Source: Verrucomicrobiota bacterium (GTDB lineage: Bacteria > Verrucomicrobiota > Verrucomicrobiia > Verrucomicrobiales > Akkermansiaceae). From it: DNA of 6,964 bases. Shown here piece after piece: positions 6,401 through 6,964 of the stretch (its first letter is position 1; each line of letters begins with the position of its first letter). The translations under genes were made by a program, and so were the position numbers. Under the pieces are notes generated by a model. It saw nothing but the letters and a program-made list of their open reading frames with translations, was not told where the DNA came from and did not search any database. The stretch covers positions 1 to 6,964 of the forward strand of contig JAPLUJ010000651.1 in the NCBI GenBank assembly GCA_026397695.1. The letters are read 5' to 3'.

Positions 6401-6964
6401 TTCGTGGTCACGTTGGTGAAGGTGTAACTGGTGATGGGACCCTGCGAGACGCCATCCACAATCACATGGGTCAAGGTGAACCGGGTCGAGACAGTGATGG
6501 CAAAGGCCTGGGTGCCGCCATAAGGAACCGCCACCGCACCGTCCGGCGAGATGGTTCCACCCGTTCCAGCCGAGGCGTTGATCGTGCCTCTGAAGGAAGC
6601 CGCAAGGGTGTGATTGTGATTGAGATCGGCAAAAGTGAAACTGTGGCGCGAGCCCATGGGCTGCCCGTCCACCCTCAGCGAACTCAGCAAGCCGGAGTTG
6701 GGCGCGATGGCAAAGGTCTGCGTGCCGCCCTGCACGCCGTTCACTGTGCCCACGGGACTCACCGAACCACCCGCCCCCGCCGCGGCGGTCACGGAGTAGG
6801 CGGGAGGAGTGTTGGCAAACGTTGCCGTGATGGTGTGGTTGGCGTAGAGCGGATCGAATGTATAATACTTGACCGAGCCGATTGATGCCCCATCGACCTG
6901 CACATCCTGGATATAATAACCCGCATTGGGGGTGATGGTGTACAGCGCCGTTTTGCGCTTGATA
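3418..6964 (-). CDS. Giant modular surface protein, C-terminal part (InlB-type repeats, LamG, Ig-like, Ca-motif tail)
   Basis: A partial gene whose 5' end lies beyond the right edge: the frame stays open from 6964, and the GTG at 6903 is an internal Val in IQDVQVDGAS, not a start. Residues are counted from that Val. Divergent InlB-B repeats of about 70 residues (GxGGxISPxG, QTFxIxPxxG, VxVDGxxxG, SYTFTNVxxNHTIxAxF) occupy roughly 1-397: one partial copy and five full copies. A concanavalin/LamG-like domain covers about 410-630 and ends in the typical ALSDDERTGLETYL. One more InlB-type repeat follows at 637-709, then an Ig/cadherin-like domain at 714-815 (LTVSDGS). At 820-1018 is a beta-rich ISVNVGG...WNNL domain, probably jelly-roll, common in Verrucomicrobiota as I recall. 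DDPDGDGIKNGLEN at 1045-1057 is a calcium-binding-type motif, and a YQWSTDLTNW C-terminal segment ends in ARIQARQVP. There is no LPxTG, PEP-CTERM or autotransporter barrel. It probably acts in adhesion or glycan binding outside the cell; the ligand is unknown. Confidence 0.92.
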   Translation of the reverse strand, partial: IKRKTALYTITPNAGYYIQDVQVDGASIGSVKYYTFDPLYANHTITATFANTPPAYSVTAAAGAGGSVSPVGTVNGVQGGTQTFAIAPNSGLLSSLRVDGQPMGSRHSFTFADLNHNHTLAASFRGTINASAGTGGTISPDGAVAVPYGGTQAFAITVSTRFTLTHVIVDGVSQGPITSYTFTNVTTNHTILAVIAPIPYIITASAGDHGSISPSGTAEVVAGNDQAFTFAPSSGYMVDTVRVDGVSVGRTNSYTFTNVQANHTISVAFKVLVAYTITATAGPNGSISPAGTVEILQGWSQTFTIEPMLGFAITSVSVDGVAQGAITSHTFSNVGASHTISATFSSIICTISASAGTGGTISPSGTTSLTYGQSQTYTITPLSGFTISKVTVDDVNVGNGGSYTFTNVTSSYAITATFTGTGGSGSIPQTGKIYCSFLTDNLPAGGNINTWASYLPAGKTLTAQNTPSVEVIDGRKFVKNIYNDYDCMNLGTIASPIPCTGATIVTVAKPTRFGTDGNWYSIVDIFYDRLVLGIMSGSGRVCVRRNGSVDFSTATIPDGQTTILSLIVQQDGTYKVYANGTQVMNITSTSTPDMSSLVPGVAGGFANNVTFGRNWPDGWTTYNGSYGDTFVYTTALSDDERTGLETYLVNRLTTSSTTYTITASAGTGGSISPSGAVVVNSGANQTFTITPDSGYAISAVTVDSSSVGAVSSYPFTNVTANHTIAASFAATTNTPPTITTVANQNITTNSATPALAFTVGDSTTPPTDLTVTAASSNTTLIPNANVVLGGSAASRTVQVTPAANLTGASTVTLTVSDGSLIASSSFVVTVTAPPAGASKAISVNVGGFDTVHDVTGSLGVVSAANWNNLTTVANATGSNLMDDSGASTTLDISFSGWNNDTFNAWGDSRADMYSNFLHHQGDTMGNATVNLTQIPYATYDVYIYYNGFVTKQVQAWTDGVTTLYGLRGPNSGGGLSGYIQYQTTSEATALADVAGGTAGGNYLKFTGLTGSSLTLTSLGLPNQAGFEQDGISGLQIVNTTPANTYNTWIAGYPGVGSATGFNDDPDGDGIKNGLENHLGSSPSQNSAGLANISSTGATLKFRHTRSNNIASDVTAIYQWSTDLTNWFASGQPNGQGISATITTTVITDTNAPDNDLIEATVTATGGTPARVFARIQARQVP

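Noticed and set aside
6844..6903. GTG at 6903 as the start of the giant protein.
   Set aside because: The frame remains open to the window edge and encodes the first half of the same repeat (YTITPNAGYYIQDV), so the start is outside.

Overview
The window looks like chromosome from a GC-rich member of the Verrucomicrobiota. This is an inference. It rests on the long secreted protein at the right, which ends in a DPDGDG calcium-type motif followed by a YQWSTDLTNW-like C-terminal segment, on the ISVN-type beta domain inside it, on the DGS/GTP small-beta repeats at the left edge, and on the CNHCP redoxin fused to a TlpA-like domain. I recognise no tRNA, rRNA, CRISPR array, transposase or phage gene. 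All supportable genes lie on the minus strand, so transcription runs right to left.

Layout in transcription order. (1) 6964-3418: the C-terminal 1181 or so residues of a very large cell-surface or secreted protein, made of divergent InlB-B-type repeats, a LamG-like lectin domain, an Ig/cadherin-like domain, a jelly-roll-like domain and a Ca-motif tail; its start lies beyond the right edge. (2) 3350-3180: a short, well-conserved-looking C-terminal tail of another such protein, probably a gene relic. (3) 2946-2621: a composite repeat element in which a 7-bp array and a 14-bp array of opposite polarity sit between 45-bp direct repeats. (4) 2512-1358: an exported tandem redoxin with two thioredoxin folds. 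(5) 1137-520: a secreted GLUG-repeat protein that stops in mid-repeat. (6) 523-1: the start of another secreted protein built from DGS/GD small-beta repeats. Its GTG start overlaps the stop of gene 5, and its signal peptide is separated from its body by a one-base frame change in a run of six C. No complete reading frame shows this last gene, and it had to be read from the raw sequence.

The products are nearly all envelope or extracellular proteins, so the common theme is surface adhesion or display plus periplasmic thiol redox. There is no evidence that they form one pathway. The most notable signals are the hidden frame-disrupted gene with its coupled start, the nonsense codon inside the GLUG repeat, and the composite inverted heptad-repeat element bracketed by direct repeats. 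I do not see a clearly new defence or mobile system.
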